Assembly: GCA_916613615.1 (NCBI GenBank)
Contig: OU744731.1
Coordinates: forward strand, 59,774,289-59,838,288
Source: Steromphala cineraria
Lineage: Eukaryota > Mollusca > Gastropoda > Trochida > Trochidae
Direction of reading: 5' to 3'
Length of the DNA: 64,000 nucleotides
This document shows, in pieces, positions 1 through 10,905 of the stretch. The position numbers were made by a program, and so were the translations under genes. The notes below the pieces were generated by a model. That model searched no databases. It had not been told where the DNA came from and saw only the letters and a list, made by a program, of their open reading frames with translations. Within the stretch, counting starts at the first letter, position 1, and each line of letters opens with the position of its first letter.

Positions 1-180
1 TTTCAAGGATTTGAAGATCAAAATATCATTTATAAAAATCGGGTAAATCATCCGTTTTGTACTGATTTATCGATGCACATAAAAATATACTGGACCCCAT
101 AAATAATGCGAAACGTAATGGTTGTCTTCAATCCGCCACAGAAAGCTTTTTTAACAACAGCGTAACATCAACACCAAGGA
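1..180. other. Unassigned AT-rich sequence
   Basis: No gene or repeat was recognised. It ends where the homology between block A and block B begins. Confidence 0.5.
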
Positions 181-1481
181 ATGATCGGTTCGAGGCCAAG
201 GCTTAAGCTTGAGTTTACCAATATACTTATTCAGTCTTTTTAAAAACATTCTGTCATCATTGTGGCCTTGCCAGGTGTTGAGCTTAACCATAATTTCAGC
301 AGTTAACTTTTACATTGTCATGTGGTGTTATGTTTATGGATAAAGAAGATGTCAATACGACTGGCATTTTAGTTATGTTATTCGTTTCCATTATCATTAT
401 GCTAATACAAACATCAACAAAAACTAGTTATTCTCGTTTCTCTTGGTGTTCAGTATATATATTTGAATTTTCTATTGGAATAGACACAAAAATGTTCTTT
501 TCTTTAGTACACTTTGTTGTGTTATGCAGCATTGATGAATATATCTAGACTTAAGAAAATATTGATTGTTCTAAAGAATGAAATAGACAAGTAATCATTC
601 TTTTATACGTTTGAAAAAAAGCAGATCTAAAAGTCATCCAATTTCAAAAGTTTGTTTGTTTCACAGCGGATAGAGTAAGCAGTTTAGATAATAAGGAGCA
701 AAAATCAAATGCATTTAATGTCACTGCGGTTATAAATTCATGCTATATATATATATACATTTTATGTGCAAAGTGGGTGAAATAACTTCATTTTCCTTAT
801 TATAAAAATAACCAGTTTGAATTCCCCAGGTGAAAGGTTTCAGACTGGAATGGTAATTTTATGTGGTTTGATAGATAAACAGCTGCTATTTTCATCCCTG
901 AATGATCCAGAAATTGCCTTGAAGTAATGAAAAGAATGCTGTACAAGAGCTTCAAATAACAGTTTGTCTCCAAGTCTGATAGAGGAATTAACACAAATCC
1001 TTTACCCTTTAAGTTCACAGATTGATGAACGTTTTATATGTCTAAGACACAAATTCAGTTATTTGTTTCCTTTTTTTAATTAACAAAAGTAAAAATAAAA
1101 TTGAAATATTATTTTTTTTTTTTTTAAATTATCCACTTTAGTCATCAGTAGTTCATTTTACAGAAGTTCATACCGAGATTATACATCTATAATTCCTTGT
1201 TCAATAAAAGTTTAACGTACTTGATTAATAAGATGATTTTCCTATCATACCCAATCATACCACTTTTGGAATTGCATATGAAAGAAAGTCTATCTGTGGT
1301 GATAAATGAAAAAAATTCATCAATGTTTACAACACTTTCAACTTCTTTCTTAATCTTTATATTCTGACAATGATTAGACACAATTTCTGGTTAATCCCCC
1401 AAACACTCATTCTTTCAACATTGCATCACTTTTTGTCATTCTTTTCTGCATATAAGATTGGTAAGCACAACACAAAAGCAA

Positions 1482-1628
1482 TCAGCGACAAAAGTTTTTA
1501 TCACAAAGGGGCGTACATATCCTCTTCATCCATGGCTTATTAATGAGGCAATCACGCTGGATGCCCTGATAATTGGGGAACGTGACGGACATATGATGTA
1601 CAGGGACAGTTCCCCGAGTGGCCATCAT
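1482..1628 (-). CDS. 49-codon frame with four cysteines, conserved in copy B
   Basis: This minus-strand frame starts at ATG-ATG (1628) and ends at TGA (1482). It reads MMAT.GT.PVH.MSVTFPNY followed by QGIQRDCLI and ends CTPLCDKNFCR. The duplicate at 37980-38126 keeps the same frame. The two differ by a 6-base, in-frame indel and by a mix of synonymous and replacement changes; CAT/CAC, TCC/TCA, CCC/CCG, CGC/CGT and ATT/ATA are synonymous. The same peptide frame can be followed, degenerate, at other copies of this block (7.5, 27.2, 44.7, 45.1 and 53.0 kb). Those copies have a signal-peptide-like frame downstream, so this may instead be promoter or 5' UTR that happens to stay open. It resembles no family I know. 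There is no direct evidence of expression. Confidence 0.35.
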   Translation of the reverse strand: MMATRGTVPVHHMSVTFPNYQGIQRDCLINKPWMKRICTPLCDKNFCR

Positions 1629-1630
1629 TG
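1542..1630 (-). promoter_or_regulatory. Recurrent block, copy A1
   Basis: This is a copy of the recurrent block (TCACGCTGGATGCCCTGATA on the plus strand, closed by CGTGAC). The AP-1-like TGAGTCA of other copies is TGAGGCA here. Outer TCACG/CGTGA and an inner stem around TAAT form nested inverted repeats. A promoter role is inferred only from position at related copies. Confidence 0.35.
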
Positions 1631-1843
1631 TCAAATTCAGTTACTTTGAAAAGAGCGAGTTACCTGATGTAATATCAAAGGTTTAAATGCGTTGATACTA
1701 ATGGCAATATTAATCCCTTGAAACGTTTGACAACAGAAACTGTATATTCGTGAATTCAGCTCTAATAAAAGCAAATTTCATCTAAGATCTAATCTAAGCT
1801 GATCATGATGAAATGCCTACATTGTTACAGGTTTGTGTCAGAG

Positions 1844-2328
1844 ATTTGGGGGCGCGAGTCGGAGTTGGCAAAAGCACCAGGCCAGCAAACCTGAGTGCCG
1901 GGTTTGAGCCCCGCCTGTGACCGGGTGTAAAAACCTTGGAGTCAACTTTCTGTGCAGACTCTTTCAGTGTTGTCACAACCCCTAGTGTACAGTACACAAC
2001 CCTCGAATCCGTCGGTAAATGACCAGATGGTTGCAACACGGGTACAGCAACGTGCAGTATACTTCGACAAAATACTGTGACTATGTGTCCCAGTCCACCC
2101 AGCTGTAAATAGGAACCTCTTAAGGATTGAGAGTGACATTAACGCTGTGCGTCACATGACTGCATGTGTTGTATGCTCCCCCGGGAGTCAAGATGTAAAA
2201 GAAGTGTCATAAAGACTGATATCCAATGATCGAGGGAAAGCCAAAGCGCCTTTGAGCAGCTCTCTCTGAGCTGGATATTGGCGCTATACAATGATGCGTG
2301 ATATTTAAAAATAATAATAAATAAAAGA
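1844..2328 (+). mobile_element. tRNA-derived SINE, absent from copy B
   Basis: The segment separates sequences that are nearly adjacent in copy B (38319-38345), so it is an insertion. Its head is tRNA-like and includes GCCGGGTTTGAGCCCCGC, a T-arm/B-box-like hairpin. The body contains CCCAGTCCACCCAGCTGTAA, which I recall as common in molluscan SINEs. The tail ends with GGCGCTATACAA and an A/T-rich aataataataaataaa run. A short AGAGA at both edges may be the target-site duplication. The family name is not established. Confidence 0.8.
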
Positions 2329-5196
2329 GAAAAACAACCAATAAAGCTAACAGGTAGGTCCAACCAACAAAAACGCCTTTAAAAAGTATGTTGAAAGTTT
2401 GAATGTGTTTCAAGTTTGAGTTTAAACTCGAGTTCGCAAGGTACCCACGAGACAAAATAACATTCGTTTAGAGCATTTTAAAGTAAATAGACATTTGATT
2501 TCCTCAACACAGTGGAAGTAAATCAGACTGGATAGCTGACGTTTTTATACCAATGTATGGAAAATATATCAAAGTCATAATACTTTACCACATAAATTTT
2601 AACAGTTGTCCAAAAACTCCACTACTTGTTAAAGTCTTCCCTCAATGTTTCAATACTGTTATCACGTTTTAACCATGTAACATAACTGCAACTAGTTAAA
2701 GAAAAAGATGTAGTATAAATTGCTTCCTATGTCTGCTGGTGAAACCTTTGATAAAATATACACCAATTGAAATCAAAGCCTCAATAAAGCCGTATAAACA
2801 ATCCATCCAATTAAAGTCACATGACATTCAATACCTAGAGTTCAATCCAGACACTCTAATAATTCACAGGTTTAAGGCACACGGTAGAGTGATAATCCTC
2901 AAGACTTCATCATTTTGAGTAAAAATGAATACAAATTGAATGATCGATGTCAACTACTGGATGAAATTAAAAGTAGGAATTGATAAGATGATTTAATGTG
3001 ACCTTCAAAGACAAAAAATCCTTAATTTACTGTTTATTTACAATCAAAATGTTTACGAAATGTTTTACAATGAGGTAACCTGGAATATACCTGAATTTCA
3101 TTATTGCTAAAGGTACAAAAATCTTTGAAATTGATAAATAAATGAGTTTGATTAATAAATCCATACAAATTTGTTTTTAGTAAATATTGAATTCAAAGTG
3201 AAAAATACGAAGAAATGACAATGTTTCAGAAATATATTATCGAATTAATCTGCAGAACAAGAGTGACAAGGGAATAACATTTTTAAGTTTTTAAATAATC
3301 TCTACAAAATAATTGTTAAAAGCAGATATATGGTTCATCATATAAAAGTTCATTATTTCTAAGCATATTATGAGATTTGTACAAAAGTATTCAATACACA
3401 CATAATTTCAATATTTGTGTTATTGATACATTTTCTGCATTAACTGGAGCAATTAAATTTGAAAAGACTAACTGGAGAATTTAAATACAAAAAGACAAGT
3501 GTTACCTTTTTTAAATGTACAAAGAGTGGGATAATAAGATTTATCTTTTTGTAAGAAGTTCTTCGTTGTCCCCGTGTATTGATGACATGTGATATAATAA
3601 CTGTTCAAGAAGAGAAGGTTATTAATTCACGGTTTCAACCAATCGTCCTTATATATGAAATTACAAATTTCATTAGGATGTGTACTTTAAGAAATGTAAT
3701 TTAAAGGATTAATGACTATGAAAATAGAAACTTATATCAATTATTAATTAGTCTCATAAAATATCAGTCTCAAGGTGCTGATAAGATTTGTGTGACGTTA
3801 TTAGAATATTAATCAATTTACTAGTAGCATATAATTACATATGTACCAAAAGTTTGCTTACTTTTCTCTTTTTCTCCTTCTGATTTGTGCTTTATTTGGG
3901 AATGAAAGCTCGTTTCAGTTACCATGAGCTATAATGTGTCCCATGCTTCATAAGGTGTAAGTGTGTATAGTTAATTGACAAACATCTTACCTTACTACTT
4001 ATTTAGAAAACTTCTCCTTACTGTCGACGGCCATCTCGTTAAATAAAGCAATTAAAGAAACACAACACCTTACTTTCACCAGAATAGAGCAAACTAATAC
4101 ATGTACTGTACGTATGTCTATCATCAGCTCCAAGTTCAATTCTCGACCATTCTGATAGAAAAGGCCATGGTCCCGTGAATAGAGGTTTCTAAACATGGAT
4201 GCTACCAGGAATCAAACATGATTTATCAGATACAATGCAGACAACCTTCTTGCAGTTAGCGCAGACAAAACTGAGTCATTTCAATAAAATCCCATCAACA
4301 TTTTGAAAAAAAGAGTTTAAAAGCAGTCATGTGTCACCTGTAATCTGCTGCTAGATGATACCAGAATTTTGTAAGAATCCTTGAGATTGACTAGATGATC
4401 TAATGCTAGAAACATTCAAGAAATGTGGATGCGGTAAGACCATGACAGAGAGGATTGAGTTCAAACTGTGGAAAGTCCATATTAGTTTATTCCTCAAAGG
4501 TTTCATTTAATTGGTTGATTTTAATCAGAGTGTTACTTGACCAGCTCGCTACTCTGGCATGTTCCCATCAGCCACTTTTGACATCAAGAGATTGAACAAA
4601 GAGAGGCAATCAGCACAACCCTTGACCTTGTCAGGCATGGAGGGGTTTCCTTGATGATGTCAGCAGACTTTTCATTTCAGTTCACTTTTCATACATGTTT
4701 CCAATTCATAGGTGGATATAATTACTGAGACTTCATTTTATCAATTTTATATAGTGTATGGGCAGAACGACTTTTAATTCAAAATGTATCTAACCTTAGA
4801 AATCCATTTTGATCATGACTGATGTTTGTATGACTAATGTTACCCTATCATTCTCTGGTAACTGTATTCGATTTTTGAATTTTCTAATTTTCTAAATACT
4901 TATGTTTGTGTGGCTATTAGGGTGTCAATACAATAAAAATGTTTATAACTCGCCCATGTAAAATATCGCAACTCAACTTGTGTAACCGCACAGTATATAT
5001 TTGTACAGAATTGTGTGGTTGTGACTTCACAACTTACATGTTAGCGGACAATGGTTTTCGAGTGGTGAAAATGTTAGTTTGAGCAAACTATCAGCACTTT
5101 AAGAGCAAGTAATCAACAGAATAGTAAAGAGTCCACTAAATACTATTTAACATTACTATATTACTCGTTAATGATTTGTTATCGAACTCACTTTCT
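2329..5196. other. Block A interior, no gene seen
   Basis: AT-rich sequence alignable to copy B (38342-41395). It holds only short chance frames. A GC-richer patch at 4555-4670 is tandemly duplicated in copy B. Confidence 0.6.
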
Positions 5197-5605
5197 CTTT
5201 CGTCAGCTTATACGTCTCTGCTTAGAACTCCAACACATACCCTGATATCAATTGGGCCAAATGCCTCGTATTGCTTATGGCCAATTACTCACGCTATTTA
5301 TAATATGTATGTTTTCATTCAAAGCTGTCCGAAATCCATCCAGTATCTAGCGACGTACTTTGTGCTTCTTAAGTCTTAAAGACCTTAGCTTTTTTAGCTT
5401 AGCGTCAGCAGGGGCAGCGTGGGTTGAGATATCATAGCACTCCAATTGCTTAATCACAATGCCATGAATCTCATCAGGCTGGTGCTGCTATAGCTCACTA
5501 CCACCATTTTATTTGCTGGCTTTTTATTACTATATAAGGCTCTTTATCCGATGACTATCAGGGTAAGTGTTAACGCAAAGACGTCTATGCTGATGTAGCA
5601 GGATG
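5197..5605. mobile_element. Foldback element, degenerate copy 1
   Basis: The left end (CGTCAGCTTATACGTCTCTG) and the right end (ATGCTGATGTAGCAGGATG) match in inverted orientation the long terminal arms of the better preserved element at 35411-35839. The shared interior includes a GCTATTTATA segment. Its counterpart in block B lies at 41396-41773, so the insertion predates the A/B duplication. There is no coding capacity. Confidence 0.7.
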
Positions 5606-6591
5606 TTATTTAAGTCACTTAAGTATATTTTTACTGACTGATATCTGTTCATCTACATTCCAATAGTTAAACTCTGCTTATCAATATTCACAAATTTTCT
5701 CTAATATGCTACATTCTTATTATAAATTATATCAGACTTCTCGGCATTATTTCAACTAGCTAAAAAAATGCCGCAAGAGTGGTATTAGAAAACCAATACT
5801 ATTTTAATGAACATTTGGCTTTTTAAAGTTCATGTGAAATTATCGTTTTATTTTGGGTGCCAACGTTAAAAAATGCGTCCAAGCAGTTTCAGAAAGAATA
5901 AAGTCAAAATAAAGTTGAGATATGCAACCTCGAAAAAAACCTTAAATGAATAAAGCAGACTAAACAATGTTATCAGCTTTGTGAACTGTACCTGATTAGA
6001 ATTCCAAAAAGAATGTCGACACACAGTGGGTATTTATTGTTGTTTGATGGATAGACAGCTGCTATTTTCATCCCTGAATGATCCACAGAAGTACATTTAA
6101 GTGATCAAAAGAACGCCAAGTAGCTGATAAAAAGATTTCAAATTAACAATTTGTCATCAATGTCTGACACAGGGATTAACCCAAATCCTTTTCTCCGAAA
6201 AGACACAGCTGTTTTTTAAGTATATTGGACACAAATTTAGTATTTTCTTGAATATGAATAATGAAAATAGCAATATATGATTTAAGTAAGATTAACAAAA
6301 ATTGTTTATTAACAGATTTGCATTTCAATGATCAGTGACTATTTTGGAGCGCATAATACTCTTACATTTGTAATATTTTTACAATACCTTTATATCGTAT
6401 ATATCTGATTTGATAAAGGGATTATGCGTATCTATTGATGTAGAAATATGAGGTGTAACAAAGTTTTCAGTGCATAATAAGGAAAATATTTTTTACTATA
6501 TACAAGTATAATATATTAAATGTTAATTATAGAATGAAAGGTATCAAACTCGACATAACCTCAAACCGTTTTGTTATTTGTCTTATGACTA

Positions 6592-7137
6592 CACTCAGGG
6601 GCAAAATTATACCAACTTTCCTAAAAAATTAAAATGTAAATGAAATGCCACTACGAACCCTTGCACTTCGGTTGTGAAGAAGTACTTAAATTTTCAAACA
6701 TCAAAGTATGATACTCACAAGTGTATGACTGTGTTGATACACGAGGGGTCCTAAAACATCATTTTCAATGTTATATATTGTCATAATCTTTGGAATTGAA
6801 ATAAAAAAATAAAATTTATAATTTGATAAATAAAAGATGTATTCAATATAATAAACCTTGATAGAAATAAATATGTTCATGCAATTTGTCTGTAAATTGG
6901 TTTAAAAACAAACAAAAGGGCTATTTTCACAACCCTATCTCATCTAGTCAAGGAGATTTTAAACAGCGTTTTTTTGGGCATGTTTTCCAAAAACGTTAAC
7001 AGATATAACTTTGAAATTAAAGATTTAGTTCATTTGGCTCTTGAAGACATGACATAATCCTGCTTCAGCCATACCTATCACTCACACCTTAACCTATAAT
7101 GAATTTTATACGGTATCGTTTCTTTTGCCCTTGAGTG
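6592..7137. mobile_element. Short TIR element flanked by TA
   Basis: The 5' end reads TA-CACTCAGGGGCAAAA and the 3' end TTTTGCCCTTGAGTG-TA. This gives about 15-bp terminal inverted repeats flanked by TA, as in Tc1/mariner-type insertions. At 546 bp and without a transposase frame it is a MITE-like non-autonomous element. Block B keeps only the right part (ending near 42920), and another right end lies at 55835-55915. Confidence 0.75.
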
Positions 7138-7374
7138 TATAAATATAAACAATTCTTTGTGAATTCTCATATCAATATCACATACTTTCCGTAACAAAAT
7201 TATATTTTATAGTTTCAGTAAAAAAGTAGTCTTACATTAACTGAAGTTCACAGGGTTTTTAACTATTTCCTGAAAAGATATTATTAAAGGTGTTCTCTGT
7301 TTTGTCTGATGTGGTAAGAACTTTCAAACAAAGGGATCGAAATGCTTCTTGCCAAGACATTATCATAAAATACT

Positions 7375-7576
7375 TATGCCAGTTATACTGAACAGAATGC
7401 AAGGGATGGCATATGATGATAAGAGACCTATACCTCAAAAGGGCGTTTTCATGTAAGTCTATGTCTTGTTGAGGAACTGCCTTCAGGAAATGAGTCAATC
7501 ACGCTTGGCGCCCTGATAGTTCAGAAACGTGACTTTTTGTGTACAATAGTGAAAAACTTCTGAAGTGTTTGTCATT
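7375..7576 (-). pseudogene. First-exon-like block, copy A2
   Basis: The block runs, on the minus strand, from the conserved segment at about 7490-7576 (with TGAGTCA and TCACG...CGTGAC) into a frame reading ENALLRYRSLIIICHPLHSV at about 7450-7390. That frame aligns with the signal-peptide-like frames at 44587-44661 (MYAFLCYNVVITVC) and 26879-27016 (LYSYLCYNIVIIVC). The upstream part also reads VTFLNYQGAKRD then stop, the frame shared by the other copies. No ATG is present at the expected place, and the frame has drifted after LHS, where relatives read FCSR. A decayed first exon of a secreted-protein gene is the best reading. Confidence 0.45.
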
Positions 7577-8727
7577 ATTTACACTCAACAATACAACAGA
7601 TAATCTTACTTGATACTATACATTGAAAATGTTGCATGCCCTGACACATAGAAATCGTTTTCTATTTCACCTGATTTAAACTCTGATTTAAAGTTTATCA
7701 CTCCTTACGTTAAGATAAGTCCAATGCCAGAAAAGAAGCTTCATAACTTCAGGTCAAATAAGACAACAATGAAGGAAGATGTTATTTTGTTAAAAGGTGA
7801 GCTGTCTGTCCTGGATGTAGATATACAAATGTGGTCCTAAAAGAATATGTAATGGATCAGATATGTACACAGTCTCGACTCTCCAGAGTTCACATTCCGA
7901 TAGAGTTATTTTCTGAACGTAAACTCTGGATTATCGAGAATGAGATGTACATCGATGAGAGACAATTTGATTTTCACAAATCTTCAGGAAACGACATCTG
8001 ATGTGATTACGGACGGTAACTACAAACCGAGGATAGCGAGAGGATATCGACAAAGAACTGATATTTGCAAACCTGCAATTTAAAAAGATTTTACAGAATA
8101 GAGAGTAAATAAAGACAAGAGGTGCCTAATCAAACGAGCACAGACTCAACAGGTGTCGCCTGCACGACATCGCATTGTGAAATCAACATCTTTTCCGAAT
8201 CCCTGGCCAAAACTTCAAAAGTGACTTCCTCTCTTACAATGATAATTGTTTTTTGTTTGAGAATCCTGACATAAGAACATATCAAACTTACCTACCTCCT
8301 TTGATAAAAGTTGATGTTAGGAAAATAAAACTAGTCAGGTAACTGAATAATAACTGCAAATGATCAGTTGGCATTGATAATGTCATTCGAACTGACAATG
8401 TTCTTACTCCTGCTAGTGCAAGAAATGTGCTGATTGAAAAACATTAAGGCCAGTTCCTACCCATGTACCCACACCCAAATATTTTCATGTAACAACCGAT
8501 TAGGGGCCTTGAGTCCAAATAAAGATCTTCTGCCTGTCTGTCCGTTATCTGTTTCGTGAATGAGCGAGTACTCACACTCTAGTGATAGAAAACTACGTAA
8601 TTACCTCACCTAATATTTGATCATGTCACTTAAAAAGTGAAATGTAAACAGTTCTCATTTTGACAAAAGCGTTAATGATTTACGCTTCCAACGTATTAAT
8701 GTCTGTGTGTTAATGTCTGTGGTTCGT

Positions 8728-9042
8728 AACAGACTTGAAGGCTATGATCTATACATCCAGAATAGGAAAACTACTACAAGGCGATCTGGAGGTAAAGCAT
8801 TTGCACATAGAGACAAAAACTCGCCATCCATTTCTCAAGTAGATAAGACAATTTAGTCTATTTAAGATAGCAAAAGATTTATTTGATTTAGATCAGGATA
8901 TTTTGTGGTAGTCACAAACCTGTCACCTCAGGGTTCCAAGTATGCAGATGATAACCTTTTCACTTTTATTGAACAGTCGGTACTACATTGATTACCTCAA
9001 TAAATAAATAATCTCTAAACTGGCGATTTCAATGCCAGAATG
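8728..9042 (+). pseudogene. LINE endonuclease-domain relic
   Basis: One reading frame carries, in order, GYDLYIQNRKTTTRRSGG, AFAHRDKNS, VTNLSPQGSKYADDNL, FTFIEQSVLH and TGDFNAR (9022-9039). These match the order of motifs in apurinic-type endonuclease domains of CR1/Jockey-like non-LTR retrotransposons, including the diagnostic GDFNAR. Several in-frame stop codons interrupt it, so it is dead. No reverse transcriptase follows. A second copy lies at 63190-63554. Confidence 0.8.
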
Positions 9043-9097
9043 TCTAATTCACTTGGTTGTTGTGTAAGAAAAGAGGCAACGTTTAGCAGATAGTGAA

Positions 9098-9345
9098 ATT
9101 GATGAACATGACATCGTTACTGGTGTTGGCTACAGAGATGAAATATTGCATGTCTACGTCACACCTTATGATGAAGCCCGTCCACAATTAGAGATATTGA
9201 AACAGTATCTCATAATTAAAACAATGGATTAGATAGAGTGATCTGCTCCGCTGCCGGATCTTTAGCCAATTGAACATCTAAAAGCATTGCCAATCGTCAT
9301 AATGGAACTGAAAGAGACTCTCATGTATCTTATTGACGCCTGTTG
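9098..9345 (+). pseudogene. Tc1-like transposase relic
   Basis: A single frame reads VTGVGYRDEILHVYVTPY, then DEARPQ, and then SAPLPDL-stop-PIEHL followed by IMELKETLMYLI. YRDEIL, the ARP of the usual DNARPH and PDL.PIEH are hallmarks of the DDE domain of Tc1-like transposases. The spacing between TPY and DEARP is far shorter than in intact enzymes, so an internal deletion is likely. Three stop codons fall in frame. It lies in a different frame directly after the LINE relic. The duplicate at 63.6 kb keeps only the PDLKPIEHL part. Confidence 0.7.
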
Positions 9346-9620
9346 GCTCGATAATCGTCACTTTTGACCTGTTGTTATCTACAACTGCGTTTACAATTTT
9401 GTTCCTCTGTGTTTTATTTAGATTTTAACCAAAGTCAACTTACTCTGGTGTATTCGCTACTTTATATGGCATGTAAAAATATGTTCAATGAGGTCTGGTC
9501 AAAAAGAAACATGTATTGTGCTGATACGAGTATAATGATAATTTCCTGAAAATTTTTAGAAATTGTTTGACAAAGGAAATTTCATTCACCAACTGCAGCG
9601 TTCCACATTCTTCATTCGGA

Positions 9621-10849
9621 TTGGCATCAGTCAATTGGTGGCAAAAAATATGGTTGTCAAAGTTTCAAAACTTTATGTCATTTATCAAAAGCATTTGATA
9701 AAAATAATATTTTTATCTTGCAACCACGCTTTTAAGTGAAATGTCAGTTGATAAAAACTTCAGATGAAAATTCGTAATTGATGGTGTCAGAATGTCATGC
9801 AAAAGTATTGTAATTCTTCTTTGCAGATATTTTTGGATTTATTGATTGCTTAAAAGACATTGGAGGAATTGTTTTGATAGACATCATCATCGTCGTTTCA
9901 AAAATGTTACATTGAAATATTCTATGACAAATGTAGGTTTTCCTGCCGCCATTTTCTTGTAATGCCTTGTGTATCTGAATAAGCGACAAAGAATGTCAAA
10001 TCGTGTTTCCGTAATTGTTATTAGGTTAAACTGTTTGATTCAAATTTGCCTATTTAGTTTTATATTAATTTTCAAATAAGGTTTGTCAAATATAATTTGT
10101 AAATTTATCTGATTAATAAATTTCTCTTTTATGTTATCATTTGTATTTTTAGAAAACATACGCATTCGACTTTTGATAAATACATGTTGTTAAGTCTTAA
10201 TATTTGTTACGCATTTAGTACAATTACTAATTCACAGAGAGAAGCAAATATTATTACTATGTATTATTTTTCAAGACAAAGAATGGTCTTTTTTTATAAG
10301 AAGCAAAATTGGTTATCATTTTGGCAGTTATAAAATTTCAAAGTAGCGATAATTATATGTCAAAACTTTGAAATACTGCCGAAGGAGAATAAGAACTTTT
10401 CAAATACTGCCCCAGGATTATAACAAATTGGGACGCAAATAATTTTTTTTAAGTGTTTTATTCTTCAGGGGCACACAACTATAATTTGGAACAGAAATAA
10501 TTTTCTTAGATTGTTCATAACAACAACTGATAATATTTGCTGCAAGGAAGATCCATTTATTGTGAAATATCAAAAAACGTCAAATCGAAAACATTTCATG
10601 AAATGTTCCACTATAACACGCTGTCACTACACAGTTTATTTGTTTTTTTAATTTCCTCATAGGCGAATTACAGTGCATTGACATAACAAACTTATCGAGA
10701 GGTTTCCCACTTTGTTATTGTAAGTAATCAGTTCTTTAAATCATCTTCAATAAAACGTCCTTGAAGCTTTTTTTGTAAAGGTCAATTTAATTGAATGCAA
10801 CAATTTCACATTTGGGATTACACTATCTTGAATAGTACAGATTCTTGTA
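9621..10849. other. Unassigned AT-rich sequence
   Basis: No gene, RNA or recognised repeat was seen. Confidence 0.5.
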
Positions 10850-10905
10850 CATTTCGGGCCGAGTCCCATGCGGGATTCGAACCCACACCCTCTCTAATTT
10901 AGTTG
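10850..10905 (-). mobile_element. tRNA-like SINE fragment
   Basis: The plus strand holds GGATTCGAACC (10873-10883), an exact reverse complement of the pol III B-box consensus GGTTCGAATCC. It is flanked by GCGGG and CACACCCTC, as in a T-arm. No complete tRNA cloverleaf or A box was found, so a SINE fragment is preferred over a tRNA gene. Confidence 0.55.

Larger units (their letters stand above)
181..7650. repeat. Segmental duplication, copy A (partner 36768-43456)
   Basis: Sequence from about 181 aligns in order and in the same orientation with 36768 onward, ending near 7650 and 43456 at the shared words TGCATGCCCTGACACA. The copies differ by many substitutions and indels. Copy A carries a SINE (about 1844-2328) that copy B lacks, and keeps sequence around 6230-6675 that copy B has lost. 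Copy B carries extra internal tandem duplications. The block contains a foldback element, a short TIR element and two copies of the first-exon-like block. No long host coding frame was found. The boundaries were judged by eye and are good to tens of bases. Confidence 0.9.
7651..9620. repeat. Segmental duplication shared with 62045-64000
   Basis: The sequence aligns in the same orientation with the last 2 kb of the window, including TCACCTGATTTAAACT near the start and GCAGCGTTCCACATTCTTCA near the end. Differences include a deletion in the far copy of about 165 bp around 9064-9230 and a 16-bp tandem expansion there. It contains LINE endonuclease and Tc1-like transposase relics, which therefore predate the duplication. 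The far copy is cut by the window end. Confidence 0.9.

Noticed and set aside
7259..7498. 79-codon minus-strand frame as an intact gene
   Set aside because: Its start is TTG. Only its middle matches the leader family and the frame is lost in copy B, so I describe it as a decayed first exon.
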